Below, one piece after another: positions 33,062 to 33,418 of a stretch of DNA of 33,418 nucleotides; position 1 is the stretch's first letter, and each line of letters begins with the position of its first letter. Location: contig NZ_WITC01000131.1 of NCBI RefSeq assembly GCF_009601505.1, forward strand, positions 1 through 33,418, read 5' to 3'. Under the pieces are notes generated by a model. The model saw nothing but the letters and a program-made list of their open reading frames with translations, ran no database searches and was not told where the DNA came from. Source of the stretch: Sinorhizobium terangae. GTDB lineage: Bacteria; Pseudomonadota; Alphaproteobacteria; Rhizobiales; Rhizobiaceae. Both the position numbers and the translations under genes were made by a program.

Positions 33062-33391
33062 TTAGTTTTCCGTGCCATCGGCGGATGGGCCATTTGTCCC
33101 CGCGGGAGGCGTGGCCGTCGGAAGGATCACGGCCGAAGGCGCCGGTGCGGCAGCCTGACCTTCGCCTTGGTAGGTGCGCATCGCCCGGTGAATCACTTTG
33201 CCGTCACTGGCAATGCGCGTGTTCTGCGCCACCCGCGGGAAAGCTTCCTGCGTGTGAATACCCTTGTTGGCTTCCACCGCGTTGCCGAGACCGAAGGTGA
33301 TCGTGTCGCGATGATTCAGGTAGTCGGCGCAACTCGAAAGGAATGCGGCGGCCGCTAAAAGGAACACGCGACTACTTCTTGGAAACGGCAT
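33062..33391 (-). CDS. Small lipoprotein of the pilus-linked type
   Basis: This 109-residue protein has a lipoprotein signal (MPFPRSSRVFLLAAAAFLSSC, lipobox LSSC), then a conserved-looking DYLNHRDTITFGLGNAVEANKGI segment, VAQNTRIASDGKVIHRAMRTY, and a Pro/Ala/Gly tail. I remember similar lipoproteins beside Tad/Cpa pilus genes in rhizobia, but no pilus gene is in the window. ATG 33391 has GGAGGTGTCA upstream. It precedes the L,D-transpeptidase on the same strand by 51 bases. More genes of this group may lie beyond the window edge. Confidence 0.75.
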   Translation of the reverse strand: MPFPRSSRVFLLAAAAFLSSCADYLNHRDTITFGLGNAVEANKGIHTQEAFPRVAQNTRIASDGKVIHRAMRTYQGEGQAAAPAPSAVILPTATPPAGTNGPSADGTEN

Positions 33392-33418
33392 TGACACCTC
33401 CAACGTCAAGATCGAGAC

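Overview
The window reads as a high-GC accessory replicon region (megaplasmid or chromid type) of a Sinorhizobium/Ensifer-like rhizobium. The evidence is two ribose/xylose-type sugar ABC operons with Shine-Dalgarno-led genes, a class III adenylate cyclase fused to TolB-like and TPR regions, a type I glutamine synthetase, short palindromic mosaic repeats of the rhizobial kind, and GGAA-N6-TTCC boxes matching the motif reported for the S. meliloti inositol repressor IolR. The organism assignment is inference from gene content; no rRNA or housekeeping marker is present.

Layout. 1-264: a perfect 35-bp inverted repeat and a rho-independent terminator. 293-5214: a sugar ABC operon on the minus strand (ATPase, permease, binding protein) divergent from a LacI-family regulator; the shared intergenic region carries two near-palindromic operators 21 bp apart. 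5490-7295: a methyl-accepting chemotaxis protein. 7637-7759: a possible 40-residue gene. 7976-12700: a second sugar ABC operon (binding protein, ATPase, permease) that I read as the myo-inositol importer IbpA-IatA-IatP, preceded by an IolI-like TIM-barrel gene. The importer operon and the TIM-barrel gene each have their own GGAA-N6-TTCC box. 13206-15496: a small conserved protein, a mosaic repeat and the adenylate cyclase. 16247-18870: an exported aldose epimerase, an orphan Rieske subunit and a glutathione transferase.

19472-25381 looks like a stress/redox island: an orphan radical SAM enzyme of the AmmeMemoRadiSam type, divergent from a universal stress protein, then a YbaK-domain protein, a glutamine synthetase, a Tat-exported sulfite-oxidase-family enzyme and its cytochrome c. 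It is followed by a frameshifted archease pseudogene. 26081-30205 is a tightly overlapping trio: a LolD-like ATPase, an FtsX-type permease and an exported AttH/CrtC-type lipocalin-like protein. 30280-31397 is a gene graveyard: remnants of a sugar ABC transporter, a truncated IS110-type element, a possible second ABC ATPase scrap and a frameshifted acetyltransferase tail. 31538-33391 holds four minus-strand envelope-type genes, including an L,D-transpeptidase and a small lipoprotein.

No tRNA, rRNA, CRISPR array or complete mobile element was seen. I did not find a convincing undescribed multi-gene system. The best leads are the inositol-type control of the second ABC operon, the twin-operator region, the orphan radical SAM/stress island, and the ABC-lipocalin trio.
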